DNA of 64,000 bases from Lithospermum erythrorhizon. Taxonomy: Eukaryota; Streptophyta; Magnoliopsida; Boraginales; Boraginaceae. The translations under genes were made by a program, and so were the position numbers. Positions 25,168 to 39,790 of this stretch are shown here, in pieces (positions within the stretch are counted from its first letter, which is position 1; each line of letters starts with the position of its first letter). Location: NCBI GenBank assembly GCA_019722365.1, contig JADFUC010001958.1, positions 1-64,000 of the forward strand. The letters are read 5' to 3'. The notes beneath the pieces were generated by a model, which saw nothing but the letters and a program-made list of their open reading frames with translations, was not told the DNA's origin and searched no databases.

Positions 25168-27817
25168 AATTAGAGATATGAAATGCGTCGGTTGTACACT
25201 CAAATTGTTCCATGAGCATATTTATGAATCCCCAATATCACCGTATTTCCAACAGCTCAGCTTGTTGTTGGCGATTATAATTTGTAGATTATCTTCGTGA
25301 TCTACTTGCTTGATTTCCTAGCAGTCAGAAACTATAATAAGATTGATGTCACCAAACTCTTTGCATACATTCTTTCTTGAGTATATGATTAATGTGATTC
25401 GATTATCTTTGAGATGTAAATCATAATCACCGTTAATTCTCAGGCAATCTAAGCGTATATCGGTTGTCTGATCTCATGTTTATTGTACAAGATTTCCACT
25501 GGCCCCGACACTTGTAGTATAGAGAACTCGAGTCTTTATAATCCTCTATTACGGAGCGTTTAGGCGATTAATCGAAGTATATTACTCATGTAAAGTATGA
25601 GAGCAGTGCGTAGGTCTAAGAATCGCCCATTTAACATAGTGCATGAAAGCACCTTGGGACCACAGATATAAAATATTCTAAGTTGTCACGGCGGTCAAGT
25701 CAGTCATGCATTAGAACAACTGGCTGACTATCAGCCTGTGATTGATTAGAGTTGATAATCATACTCCGCCCGATCCAAGCGTGATCGAGACAATAACCTA
25801 TACTAACCAATTCGGTGCCGATTTCAATTAGTGGACACAGTTTAGGGACAAGCAATCTCCATTTTGCTTGCTTGAATAGGGATTTCTTGTTTGGATCCTC
25901 GGCCCAAAGACCTCTCTAGAAAATATTTTGTTAACAAATTGGAACCAATTTTGTTATCATAATAATACTTGTTATCATTGTTGATAACAAATGATAAGGT
26001 AAACTTGCTTTTTGAATAAGAGGCATATATTCAAACAAGTTTACGGAAGAAATTAAAAGCGAGCTTCCTCTCATTGAATCATGCATTTAGGTTCTTTAGG
26101 CTATGTAAATAAGATAGTCAGTGTCATCAACCATCCTTTGAAAGAATAGTCTTTAGATCCATATACGAGCATTTTCAATGTAGGGTGTTAATGGCTAACT
26201 TGATCCGTGGAGATATGACGTTCTTACACGTCTATAGAGTTTTCATCATGTTTCAAAACATGATTGTGTTAGAATCTAGTATGAATTTAATCTTGATAAA
26301 CACCGATTCATACATCCCCGGTTACTCTAAATAATGTAAATTAATCTAAACATAAAATGACAAATGTATGAATCGAGAAATTCTTACATTTCAAGCAGGC
26401 AGTTGAACCCAATTCCCCGTAGTCTTCAGCGTGAAAGCCCCTCAAGATCCTCGCCTTGTTCAACTTACCGATGAGATGTCTCAGATTTCCTGCTTAAGAA
26501 GGAAACGAACCGGGAACTTGAAACTGTGAGTTTGATGATGAAATGAATTGGAAGAAAGTCTTTAATTCTCAAGAGAGGAGGAAGCGGCCAACTTTTGAGG
26601 AGGTGGAGGTTTGTGATTCTTATCATGAAAACCTAATCCCCTCTTTAAATACCAAGTCCCCAAGTGGCTCGTTAATATTCGTTAAGAAATCGGTTTAAGC
26701 TAGTTAGCAATTAGACGTTATGAACTACAATTAAATAATGAGTTACTAGTGACTTGTTCTATTTTAATTAACTTAACAAGTCAATTAAAATACTAACAGT
26801 CACTTGGAATAACTTATCAAGTTATTCATTGATTTCAATTAGCAATTGATTAAACTGCGAAGTTTAACCAATTGTTGTTATTGACATATATTTGACAAAT
26901 ATATAAATATTGAGAAATACATTTCTCGATATACAGAATCTCGTTTAATTTCATTCATGAAATATTATTAGAATATCATTGTATGTGTGACCTTCTAGGC
27001 TCGAGATAATAGTAAGTTGTATAATAATAATTGATCAATTACTATTATTATAACGATTAATAAGTAAGATCTAGCAGTAGCTCATAACCCTTAAATTATC
27101 ATGAACCCGCGCTGTGTATACCGTTACTAAGGTGAACACTAAGTTCGATATTACATTTAACCAACCCATTAAATGAATTGATACACAATTATACTTAGCA
27201 GGCACAATTAAAAAGGAATCAATTCTCAACTTATTTCCAGCAATTGGTCATGCCTTCTTCCTCAAATTTAGAGTCATGGGCATTATGTCTTATATACTAG
27301 CCAACTTTTGTATATCTTTATGCTATCTTCAAGCTGTCCAAACTCTTTTCTTGTCAAGATAGCAATCTTAATTGAACTAACATATTACCCTATGGGTGAT
27401 AGAATCTTGGTTGTATCGACTATGGTACATGTCGTGGAACAATTTCCACAATTACCATAAAGTTCATTTAGTTTGATAACTAAACATTGTAGAAGGATCA
27501 ACAATTGATCTTCTAGAACTAACCCCGAACAATTTCATTATCGTTTATTCTTTTTTCATTGCCAGGAGTATTACTCGCCTTGATTCATGACTTCTCAAAG
27601 AAATTGTTCTTTTTTTTGTAATGAATTAACGTGACATTATGAGATCAGTGGGGAGATGATCCTCTTTAAGGCATGTTAGAGTTCAAGCAGAGAACTTAAT
27701 GCAATTTTAGTTTGTTCCTTTTAAACTCGTAACATTTATCATCTATAATTGTTATATCGAGCTTAATCCATATTTGTATTGAGCAGATAATGATTCTACA
27801 TTTAAACTCCATAACAT
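25168..27817 (-). mobile_element. Internal/leader remains of the minus-strand LTR element
   Basis: No conserved retrotransposon domain in any frame. About 26990-27200 (minus) matches 6120-6310 (plus). A TATA-like GGTATTTAAAGAGG (minus) is near 26640-26655. The sequence has the look of a large non-autonomous (LARD-like) derivative. Confidence 0.4.
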
Positions 27818-28104
27818 TTAAAATAAAGGCACATAAAAAGCTAAGTAGAACATTCAAATAATGATTCCACAAAAAAGAAGATTCCGGAACCCTTATCCCT
27901 TAAACCACTTGGTCGACTATTTACAATTTCCAACAATTAGAAATTTTCTCCAATATTTTCTCATAGTTACACTTTAACCCAGAAAGTTATAAATACCTTA
28001 TAGTTTGATCTTGTTGCTTGGTCATGTGACTTTCTTAAAACTCATTGACAGAATAATATATATTAATTGTATTTAACCGAATATTGTATTAATTTATAGA
28101 TTAA
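27818..28104 (-). repeat. Direct repeat, copy 2 of ~280 bp
   Basis: Partner of 22868-23146. Its upper end abuts the TRIM polypurine tract. Confidence 0.75.
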
Positions 28105-28114
28105 GTGGGGAGGT

Positions 28115-28309
28115 TATATCTAGGTCCAAAATGTGTGTGATATGTTTGATATGATTTGATTGGTCTTATTAAATATTGCTCAGCAAAGAATCATCTTAAC
28201 TTCGGAAGATGTCCACTATAGGAAGCTTAATTGTTAAGTGTATGACACAGGGTAATTCTATGATGGGTATTTGAGATGATGGTGGTTTGAGCAGTCCATC
28301 AGATCTAAA
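28115..28309 (+). repeat. Third TRIM LTR, 3' truncated
   Basis: Follows the tract AAGTGGGGAGGT and reads TATATCTAGGTCCAAAATGT then GATATGATTTGATTGGTC, aligning with LTRs 1 and 2. The terminal GGCGTTACA is missing. ACTTA at 28310-28314 equals the five bases before LTR 1 (21636-21640), so it may be the target duplication of the original insertion. Confidence 0.6.
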
Positions 28310-28314
28310 ACTTA

Positions 28315-28748
28315 GGTGTAAAAATATATTCCCCATCTCTAAAGTTTGCCTAGTTTTGACTTTTTAGAAAATTTTAAGAGAGAACATTTTAATATTAACT
28401 AGTTAGAGTTAACAAAAAAGGGGACCATTTACTTAAATAAAAATCATGTTAAAATTTGTCAATTGAAAAAAATTGTGATAAATGAAAAAAGAATAATAAT
28501 GGACGATATTCTTAAGCGAGTATAACAATAAGAAATCTTTATTTGAGTAATAAAGCCAACATATGATTAGGATACCAAAATAAACAAAAGGCGGACTTGG
28601 TCATAAAGTGATGGTATATTTTTTGTTTATGATACTAGAAGTTCAAGGTTTGAGAATTCATATGATGACTTATTTGCTTCGGATTAATATATATTTTAAT
28701 TATAAAATAAAAGGGCATTTCACTGTGATTAATGTAACTGAAGAAACA
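28315..28748. other. Intergenic, AT-rich
   Basis: No ORF, repeat or RNA gene that I can support. Confidence 0.5.
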
Positions 28749-28753
28749 TTGTT

Positions 28754-30118
28754 GATAGAGTAATGGGCGAGTGGGAGTAGTTCACAAGTTCGGTTCAATG
28801 TTGGACGCGTCATAAAGCATCTTGGAGTTACTTTGGGTTTAGGTTTAATATAAATAAGACAAATATTATATTCGTATTTAGCAAATTGATATAATATTTC
28901 ACGTTACTCTCTAGCATTACTCTCACGTAGTATAGAACATAAGATCTGAGATTTTCCTTTGCCTTGCCGGTGGGTTTTCTATTATGTGATATTCCCTTGT
29001 GAGGATTTTCGTTTATTTAGTTTTTTTTTTTTTTTTGGCCGTCAAATTTATATTTTCTTAATACTTATTTACTTTCCGGTGAATCCAGAGTTCATGAATT
29101 CTTTGTTCCTTCTTATTGCTTCTCTTATTTTTTGTTTTTTTGAAAGACTTTAATTTATTCGATTAAAAAAACAAATTGGTGTCTCTTTAATTGTTGAAAG
29201 TGGTGGCTATTATTTGATTGTTGGGGTACGGGCGTACACAGTTGCGTAGAAGAGTTGAGAGACAGAACATTAGCGATGTGCTTTGTTTTTGATTCTTTGT
29301 TAAGTATTTAAGTAAAATTGGGTATGATAGTTTTGCCATCCAATTTGGGGAAGGAGTTCGAGGTAATCAGTATATGGAAGTCGCATCTATTATTTCTTAT
29401 CAATGACATTAAATGTGATTCATGAAATGCTTTATCCCGATGACATTAAATGCACAGCGATGATCTGGTCTTTTCTTATGTTGTGACCGGGTTAGAATGC
29501 TTACGGATTGGCCTATGGTTATTTGACTTTTTCATGTTGGAGAAGATTAATTATTCTACTCAGTTGGTAGAATTTTGAGCATGTTGAATTATGATCTATG
29601 TTAATGATTAAATCACAATAATTATATTGGGTTTGAAAGAATAGCGTTCCCAATTGATCTGATTTTCTGAGGTCGAAAAATTCGTTCCTTGTTATTCTTG
29701 AATTTTGAAGGGTTCGAAAAGAATGTTGTTCCACTTGTGTTTAAGATAAAGTTCGAAGAAGGCGGCTATTGATTTTCTTTGGCCAGAGTTACATTGCCGC
29801 CGATGTTTGGTTTTCACGCCGGCGTATTTCGAACTGTTGATGAATAAAACGATGTATTTTAAATCGATGTTTTCTATTATCGTGTGTACTGAGCTTCATG
29901 AAAATTACATCAGTGCAATGAGGTTTGAGGGAGGGTGATAGAGTAATGGGCGAGTGGGAGTAGTCCACAAGTTCGGTTCAAGTATTGGACCACATCTATA
30001 AGGTATCTTGAAGATTACTCTAGGTTTAGGTTTAATGTATCTATAAATAATACACAATATTATATTTCATATTTAACCAATTCAATATAATATTTACTTT
30101 ACTCTAACATTTTTTACA
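28754..30118 (+). mobile_element. Small non-autonomous LTR retrotransposon, 1365 bp
   Basis: LTRs 28754-28925 (172 bp) and 29936-30118 (183 bp) both begin TGATAGAGTAATGGGCGAGT and carry CTATAAATAA/ATAAATAAG near their middle. The target duplication ATTGT is perfect (28749-28753 and 30119-30123). A polypurine tract TGAGGGAGGG precedes the 3' LTR. The primer site after the 5' LTR is degenerate. The ~1-kb internal region encodes nothing recognisable. It lies downstream of and convergent with the YUCCA gene, only ~260 bp past its stop codon, so it may contribute to that gene's 3' end. Confidence 0.85.
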
Positions 30119-30377
30119 ATTGTACAAACTGCATTTAACATCAGAAACAATGGAATGAAAAAAAGGGGTACAAGCCACATCATCCTTACTAAAACCAAAG
30201 GGTGCCCAAAGTTTTGATCATTTAGGCTTTTGAGGAGAGGGCTCATCATCTCTATGCTAGCTGCATTTTCTTTCAATTATCTTTATACAACAATGAATTT
30301 CTTTGTAGTAAAAATAAAATATGAAATAAACTTAGATCTTTAGAAAGCTTGCTTCAATTCACTTTGTCCAAGGCTTC

Positions 30378-31917
30378 TTAAAAGGTTGAAATGCATCTTC
30401 TATGAGTTGGGACCTTCTGTTTTTTCTTCTTCAAATCCTCTTTGTAGACTCTTTTGGCATCTTGGGCTATATTCATAGCATCCAATAATGCACCTGCAAG
30501 CCCTCTTCTTGTGAACCCAACTGCATATAGACCAGATTGTCCTTTCCACCCATGAGGAAATGGAGTCTTGGGAAAACCATTATCAGAAAACATTTCATTT
30601 TCCTGTAAAGAGAATTTCAAAATTTATAAGCACATAGTATATTTCAAAATATAGTTATTTAGGCTTGAGAACAAGGGTATGTTTCAAATGTTGGAATTTT
30701 ATTGTTCTGACTCATTTACAAGCCTACGGGAAATAATTGAATAAAATAGAATATTTATCGAACCTTTAGCCAGTAGGGTACATTGCTGCGATATCCAGTA
30801 GCCAAAACCACTGCATCAATATCGAGGCAAACACCATTAAAAAGCTCCACCATGTTCTTTGTGAATTTCTTGATTCCAGGAACCACTTTGATGTCTCCTG
30901 ATCTAACTCTTGCTAATGCACCAATGTCCAAAACAGGGGTTTTTCCTTGACTATTCTTGAGTTGCAATGGTCCCTCTGATGGTCTTTTTAACCCATAACT
31001 ATTTGTGTTTCCAAGAATAAACCATGCACAAATAAGCAAGATTTTATCAACTAGCCAAAGTGGTATCCATGTCATTAATGCAACTGCCAACTCAAATGTT
31101 GATTTTCCAAAGATTTCTCTTGGCAATACATGAACCTGAAGATCAGAAACAGAACCAACATTGTCAAACACATCCAACAACATTACAATATTTTTTTGAA
31201 TCGAAATTAAATGAAATTATAGGTACTGGGGCATGTTATTGTTATTGTAATGCTTACCGTGCTACGAGCAACCATTGAAGGTTTAGCATGATGGTTGCAA
31301 AGATCAAGAGAAACTTCCATGCCAGAATTACCACATCCAATAACAAGGACTTTCTTGCCTTTGTACTCTTGTCCTGATTTATAATCACAGGCATGGACGA
31401 CGTCCCCCTGGAAGTCGTCCAAGCCATCGATTTCAGGCATGACACGCTCAGCATTTTCGCCAGTGGCTACAACGAGCCACTGGCAAATGTACTCGACCTC
31501 AGAGCGGATCGAGCCATTAGCCGAGACAGTCTTGACTCGCCACAAGCTAGTTGCCTTATCGTACTTAGCGGACTGGACACATTCATTATATTGTGGTTTG
31601 ATATCAAAATGTTTTGCATACGATTCGAGATACTCGACGAATTGTTGTTTGTTAGGGTATTCAGGGTAGTCTTCAGGGAAGGGAAATCTTGGTAATTGGC
31701 AAAATTGTTTTGGAAGGTGAAGTTTGAGGCGATCATAAGTGCGTTTTTGCCATAATGATGCAATGCAATCAGCTCTTTCTAGTATAACAAAGGGAACCCC
31801 TTGTTCTTTAAGACCACCCCCAACAGCTAAGCCTGATGGCCCTGCACCTACAATTACGGGGCCATTGACCCAAACACATCTTCTAGTAGAGAAGAAATCC
31901 AGGTTCATGTTAAACAT
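30378..31917 (-). CDS. YUCCA-type flavin-containing monooxygenase (auxin biosynthesis), YUC8/YUC9-like
   Basis: YUCCA enzymes convert indole-3-pyruvate to the auxin indole-3-acetate using FAD, NADPH and O2. Three coding exons are seen on the minus strand: 31258-31917, 30764-31135 and 30378-30602. All have GT/AG borders and phase-0 joins, giving 418 residues, the normal family length. Landmarks are FAD-binding GAGPSG (24-29), the FMO motif [11 protein letters not shown] (169-179), ATGENAE (151-157), NADPH-binding GCGNSG (194-199), VHVLPRE at the first junction (221-227), and [10 protein letters not shown] (331-340). The [13 protein letters not shown] start and the HRRCIS C-terminus are features I associate with the YUC8/YUC9 branch (YUC3/5/7/8/9 clade). 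Residues 33-35 are GGG where relatives usually have small residues and a cysteine. The start at 31917 gives the family's usual short N-terminus. The reading frame is clean, so it is probably functional. No close neighbour shares its pathway. Confidence 0.95.
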
Positions 31918-32083
31918 TCTTGGAAGCTAGAAAAATTGTAGGATATGAAATGGTTTTTTATTTGTATTGTGAACTAATGAGTTTCTTGAACTTTTTTTGG
32001 ATGATTTTGTAAGAGAAGAAGAGAGTGAGGGAAAGAATTTTGTTTTGGATTTAATTGTTGGATTAATAGGTAATGTGGAGGGG

Positions 32084-32096
32084 GTTTATATAGAAG
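32084..32096 (-). promoter_or_regulatory. TATA box of the YUCCA gene
   Basis: On the minus strand CTTCTATATAAAC lies about 170 bp upstream of the ATG, a usual distance allowing a ~135-bp leader. It is the only strong TATA-like site close to the start. Confidence 0.6.
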
Positions 32097-32124
32097 GATT
32101 GGTCAATGGGATCATTTAAAGATG

Positions 32125-32130
32125 CATGTG
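32125..32130 (-). promoter_or_regulatory. CACATG element (PIF-binding E-box type) upstream of YUCCA
   Basis: CACATG on the minus strand sits ~35 bp upstream of the TATA box. In Arabidopsis, PIF factors regulate YUC8 through G-box and CACATG sites. A single hexamer can occur by chance, so the role is inferred. Confidence 0.3.
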
Positions 32131-32659
32131 ACAAAGATGGGATGTTAGATGCCTTCAAATAGGCCATTTCTCTAAGCTCAAATCATAAGCTAAAGTCTGC
32201 CATCTTCCCATGATTTTTCTCCAATTATTTACATAATCATTGCTATACATTCTCTTTTATATTAGCAAATCATATTAAATTAAGTTAAACCAAAGGATTA
32301 TCTTAGTATTTGGATTTATTTAGTTCTCCATTATGAAGATTTTAGAAGACTTGTGATTTAGTTAAGGGTATAAAACAATTAATACTAACTTCCAAACTGA
32401 TACTATGACTAATAGAATCCCAATCAACAAGTTTCTATCATTATTTTAATTTTCATTTTGATGAAAAAAGAAGAAAACAGATTAATGTTCATATAGAGTT
32501 GAAGATTCTGTATATAAATCAATCAAACTCCACATTCATTTGTTCTCTTGATGGAGTGATCATTCTTCAACTTGGCCTTTCATGGCATAATTTCAAATTT
32601 TTTATGCTTTAGTTGATACTACAATAAAAGAAAAATAAAAGAGGCCTCTCCTTTGCAAC
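32131..32659. other. Intergenic / distal YUCCA promoter
   Basis: AT-rich, no ORF or repeat recognised. Confidence 0.5.
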
Positions 32660-33865
32660 TAATGGTCCGTTTGTTATGAGGTGAATTTAGGGAGATGGAG
32701 GTTACTATCTTCATTTATCTCGCTTGGATTTTAAAAAATTATTTTACCTAGGGAAAAGATTTACCTAATTATGTTAGTAAAATACGGGATGGGAAAAAAA
32801 TGTCAGTACGTACGTACGGATATAATTCGAATAGTTATGAGCAAAATTACGTGAAAAAACGAAAAAGTTTTATTGGAAAAAGCGTCTGAAAAGCATTTTT
32901 CTTGCGCATAGTATGATAAAAAATACGAATATATAATATTTTATATTTATTTATATATTCGACATCCCAATACGGTTATAAACATCCGTTTCTACGATAA
33001 TTTTTAGAAAAATAGTAAGATCGCGATGCTAACCAGAATATTTAATAAATCACAATTTAAAATAATTATTTAGCGAATAAATAATTTTATGTTAGGAATT
33101 AAAAACAACATCATAAAGTTTAAATTTTAAATCACAAATAACTATCGCATCCAAATGTGAAATATATTCCTCGAAATTATATTGAGATAAGTATCTTTCT
33201 TGAACAAATGCTATCGATAAGGTGTATCGAGATAATTTGATAATTAGAGAGGTTATATATATTTATTGAACGAATCTAGAGCACCACAATTCTGGAATAT
33301 TTACTCGTTAGTATTGTAATCTACATCTAAATCTTAACATAGTCAAATTTGTCTAACATTTCATTAATTACCCTATTTCTCTTCTTTATTTGTGCAACTT
33401 CAAAATTCGGATAAATGCTTTTGATAAAACAAAAGAGTTTTTTTAGTATAATTTAGTTAAGGATTAAAACGAGTTTTTTACTCAGAAAAATAATTTAGTT
33501 AATGATGAAAAACATGTTTTTAGTCAAAAATACGTAAGTACGTGTTTTTTACACAATTTATCATTAACGTTATAAAGAGTTTTTTAAGTATAATTACGTT
33601 TAGTCTGAGGCAGTTTATGCACTTGAATAAATGCCGGATTTTTATATGTGTTTTAATATATGTACTTCTGCGTACAATTACATTTGGATTAATTTAAATT
33701 CAGCTTTAAAATCATTCAGCACTTGAAATGGGGATAATGTGTTTACACAGTCGTGAAGTTTAATATTATCCAAACAACAAATTCATGCAGTAAGCCTCGA
33801 TTCGATTTTAAGTTAATTTTAAAAGATAATCATTCCATTCACCTCAATCCAAACGTACATAAAAA
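32660..33865. mobile_element. Candidate 1.2-kb DNA transposon with terminal inverted repeats
   Basis: The start GGTCCGTTTGTTATGAGGTG and the reverse complement of the end (TACGTTTGGATTGAGGTGAA) align as imperfect inverted repeats. The (C)CGTTTG start is common in plant MITE and MULE/Harbinger-derived elements. No transposase. About 33430-33600 inside has repeated GAGTTTTTTA-type blocks. Exact ends and target duplication not resolved. Confidence 0.45.
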
Positions 33866-37800
<3,935 letters not shown>

Positions 37801-37874
37801 TTTTAAATTAATTGTAAGTATGAATTGATTGATTTAATTAAAGTTAATTAGTGTCACAGTGTCTTGGCGTGTTA

Positions 37875-39790
37875 GTCACAATTTAACGTTCAGTAAAATT
37901 TAACGTTCTTCCAACGATTAGTGTCCATTTTTGAGTCAAATTTCAATTTTAAGAGTTTGGGTATTGTTTTTACATGGTATAAGTTGTAAAGTTCTGAGAA
38001 ATGAATTACTTGTTGATGTCTGAAATAGTTCTCATTTGGGTTCCCTAACACTTTAATATTAATTACTTGTGAATTGTAATATTTAAAAATATCTCTAGAT
38101 TAAGATTTTTAAAGTATATATTAAAATTTAATATTTTATAAGTAATATAATATTATTTGAAATATTTTAATATATTAACTTTGAATAACATTAATATAAT
38201 TGTATGAGTTTGTTGTCTCATTTATTATAGAAATATTCAATATAAAGAGTGTTTACATTAAATATTTACTATAAAGATGTTGTGATTTTGTTAGTGTCTG
38301 CGTTCTGTTATAAATTAACTTTAATATTATTCTTTGTAATATTTGAAAAATATCTACAGATTAAGATTTTTAAGGTATATATTAAAATTTAATATTTTAA
38401 GATAATTAATATAATATTAAATTTTGGAAATATTTTAATATATTAACTTTGAATAACGATAATATATTTTATTAAGAGTTTGTTATCCTCGATATTTATT
38501 ATGAAATATTCAATAAAAAGGTATTTTTACATTAAATATTTACTATAAAATGATATGATTTTGTTGAATTATGCGTGCGGTTACCGCGTTTGATGCAAGT
38601 AACACTTTATGTAGTACTTTGTAATATTTGAAAAATATCTCTGAATTAGATTTTAAGACATATATTAAAATTTAATATTTTAAGATAATTAATATAATAT
38701 TATTTTGAAATATTTTAATATATTAACTTTGAATAACATTAATATATTTTATTCTGAGGAGTTTATTATATCAATATTTATTAGCAAATATTCAATAAGA
38801 ATGTTTACATTAAATATTTACTATAAAATGATATGATTTTAGTGTCTGCGCGGTTCTCGTTGAGTCACAAGCTAACCCTTTAATATTAAATTACTTTGTA
38901 ATGTTTGAAAATATCTCTAATTTAAAGATTTTAAGGTATATAATGCAATTTAATATTTTAAGATAATTACTATAATATTATTGTGAAATATGTTAATATA
39001 TTAACTTTGAATAACATTAATATATTTTATTATGAGTTTGTTATACTCGATATTTATTATGAAATATTCAATAAAAAAAATATGTTTATATTAAATATTT
39101 ACTATAGAATGATGTAGATTTTGTTAGTGTATATATATCTTGAGTCGAAAGCATCGATAAATATAATATCAATTATTATATATTTGTTTATATATTATAT
39201 AATCACTAAATTTATATATGTTACATTAAATAAATTAATATTATATAATAAACTTTTAAATTTATTTGCCTAAGGTAATATATATATATATAATTAAATA
39301 GGTTACATTAAATAAATTAATTTATATAATTAATATAAGGATTAATTAAAATATATATAAGTTAAATTAAATAAATTAATATTATATAATTAATATATAT
39401 ATATATATATATATGATTGACTTTATATTTAATGTATAGTAAAAAAAATTATTGAATATTTCGCTTAATAAATATAGAGGATAATAAACTTATAATGATA
39501 TATTAATTTTACTCAAAATTAATATATTAAAATATTCAAAATAATATTATATTAATTATCTTAAAATATTTAATTTTAATATATACTATAAAATCTTAAA
39601 CTAGAATGTTACCAATCTAATACAAATTAAAGTAATTAATATTAAAGTGTTAAGGAAATAATATTAATATGAGAACCATATTTACAAGCTTCTGACACAC
39701 AAAACTCCTTCTAAAATTATATTTTGACCTGAAGAATCTGTAAAAACCGTTAAATTATAACGGCCTTTGAGTTAAATTATGAATTTAAAT
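37875..39790. mobile_element. Foldback-like element built of ~275-bp repeats
   Basis: Four direct AT-rich units start near 38070, 38335, 38615 and 38880. They share TTTGAATAACATTAATATA and AATATTTACTATAAA(A)TGAT blocks. A fifth copy at about 39420-39665 is inverted. The inverted relationship extends outward: CCCTAACACTTTAATATTA near 38043 matches the reverse complement of the end near 39650, and AATTTAACG blocks lie near 37890 and 39760. Long inverted ends made of subrepeats are typical of foldback/MULE-derived elements. No transposase. Confidence 0.55.
39390..39414. repeat. (AT)n microsatellite
   Basis: Simple alternating AT run inside the AT-rich element. Confidence 0.8.

Larger units (their letters stand above)
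22448..28106 (-). mobile_element. Minus-strand LTR element inserted in the TRIM second internal domain
   Basis: The TRIM internal sequence stops near 22447, and a TRIM polypurine tract (TTAAGTGGGGAGG) resumes at about 28101-28113. Between them, 22868-23146 and 27818-28104 are direct repeats of about 280 bp (e.g. CACATAAAAAGCTAAGTAGA), taken as parts of two LTRs. The lower-coordinate LTR begins on the minus strand at 25254 with TGTTGGAAATACGG and contains a nested 1.9-kb solo LTR. The other LTR seems truncated at its outer end. No gag or pol found. It is related to the 5341-6300 plus-strand element. Confidence 0.5.

Noticed and set aside
30094..30276. 60-codon minus-strand ORF downstream of YUCCA
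   Set aside because: It overlaps the LTR end of the 28754-30118 element and the YUCCA 3' region, with no domain.
31393..31930. Plus-strand ORFs of 100, 76 and 63 codons
   Set aside because: They are antisense shadows of YUCCA exon 1.
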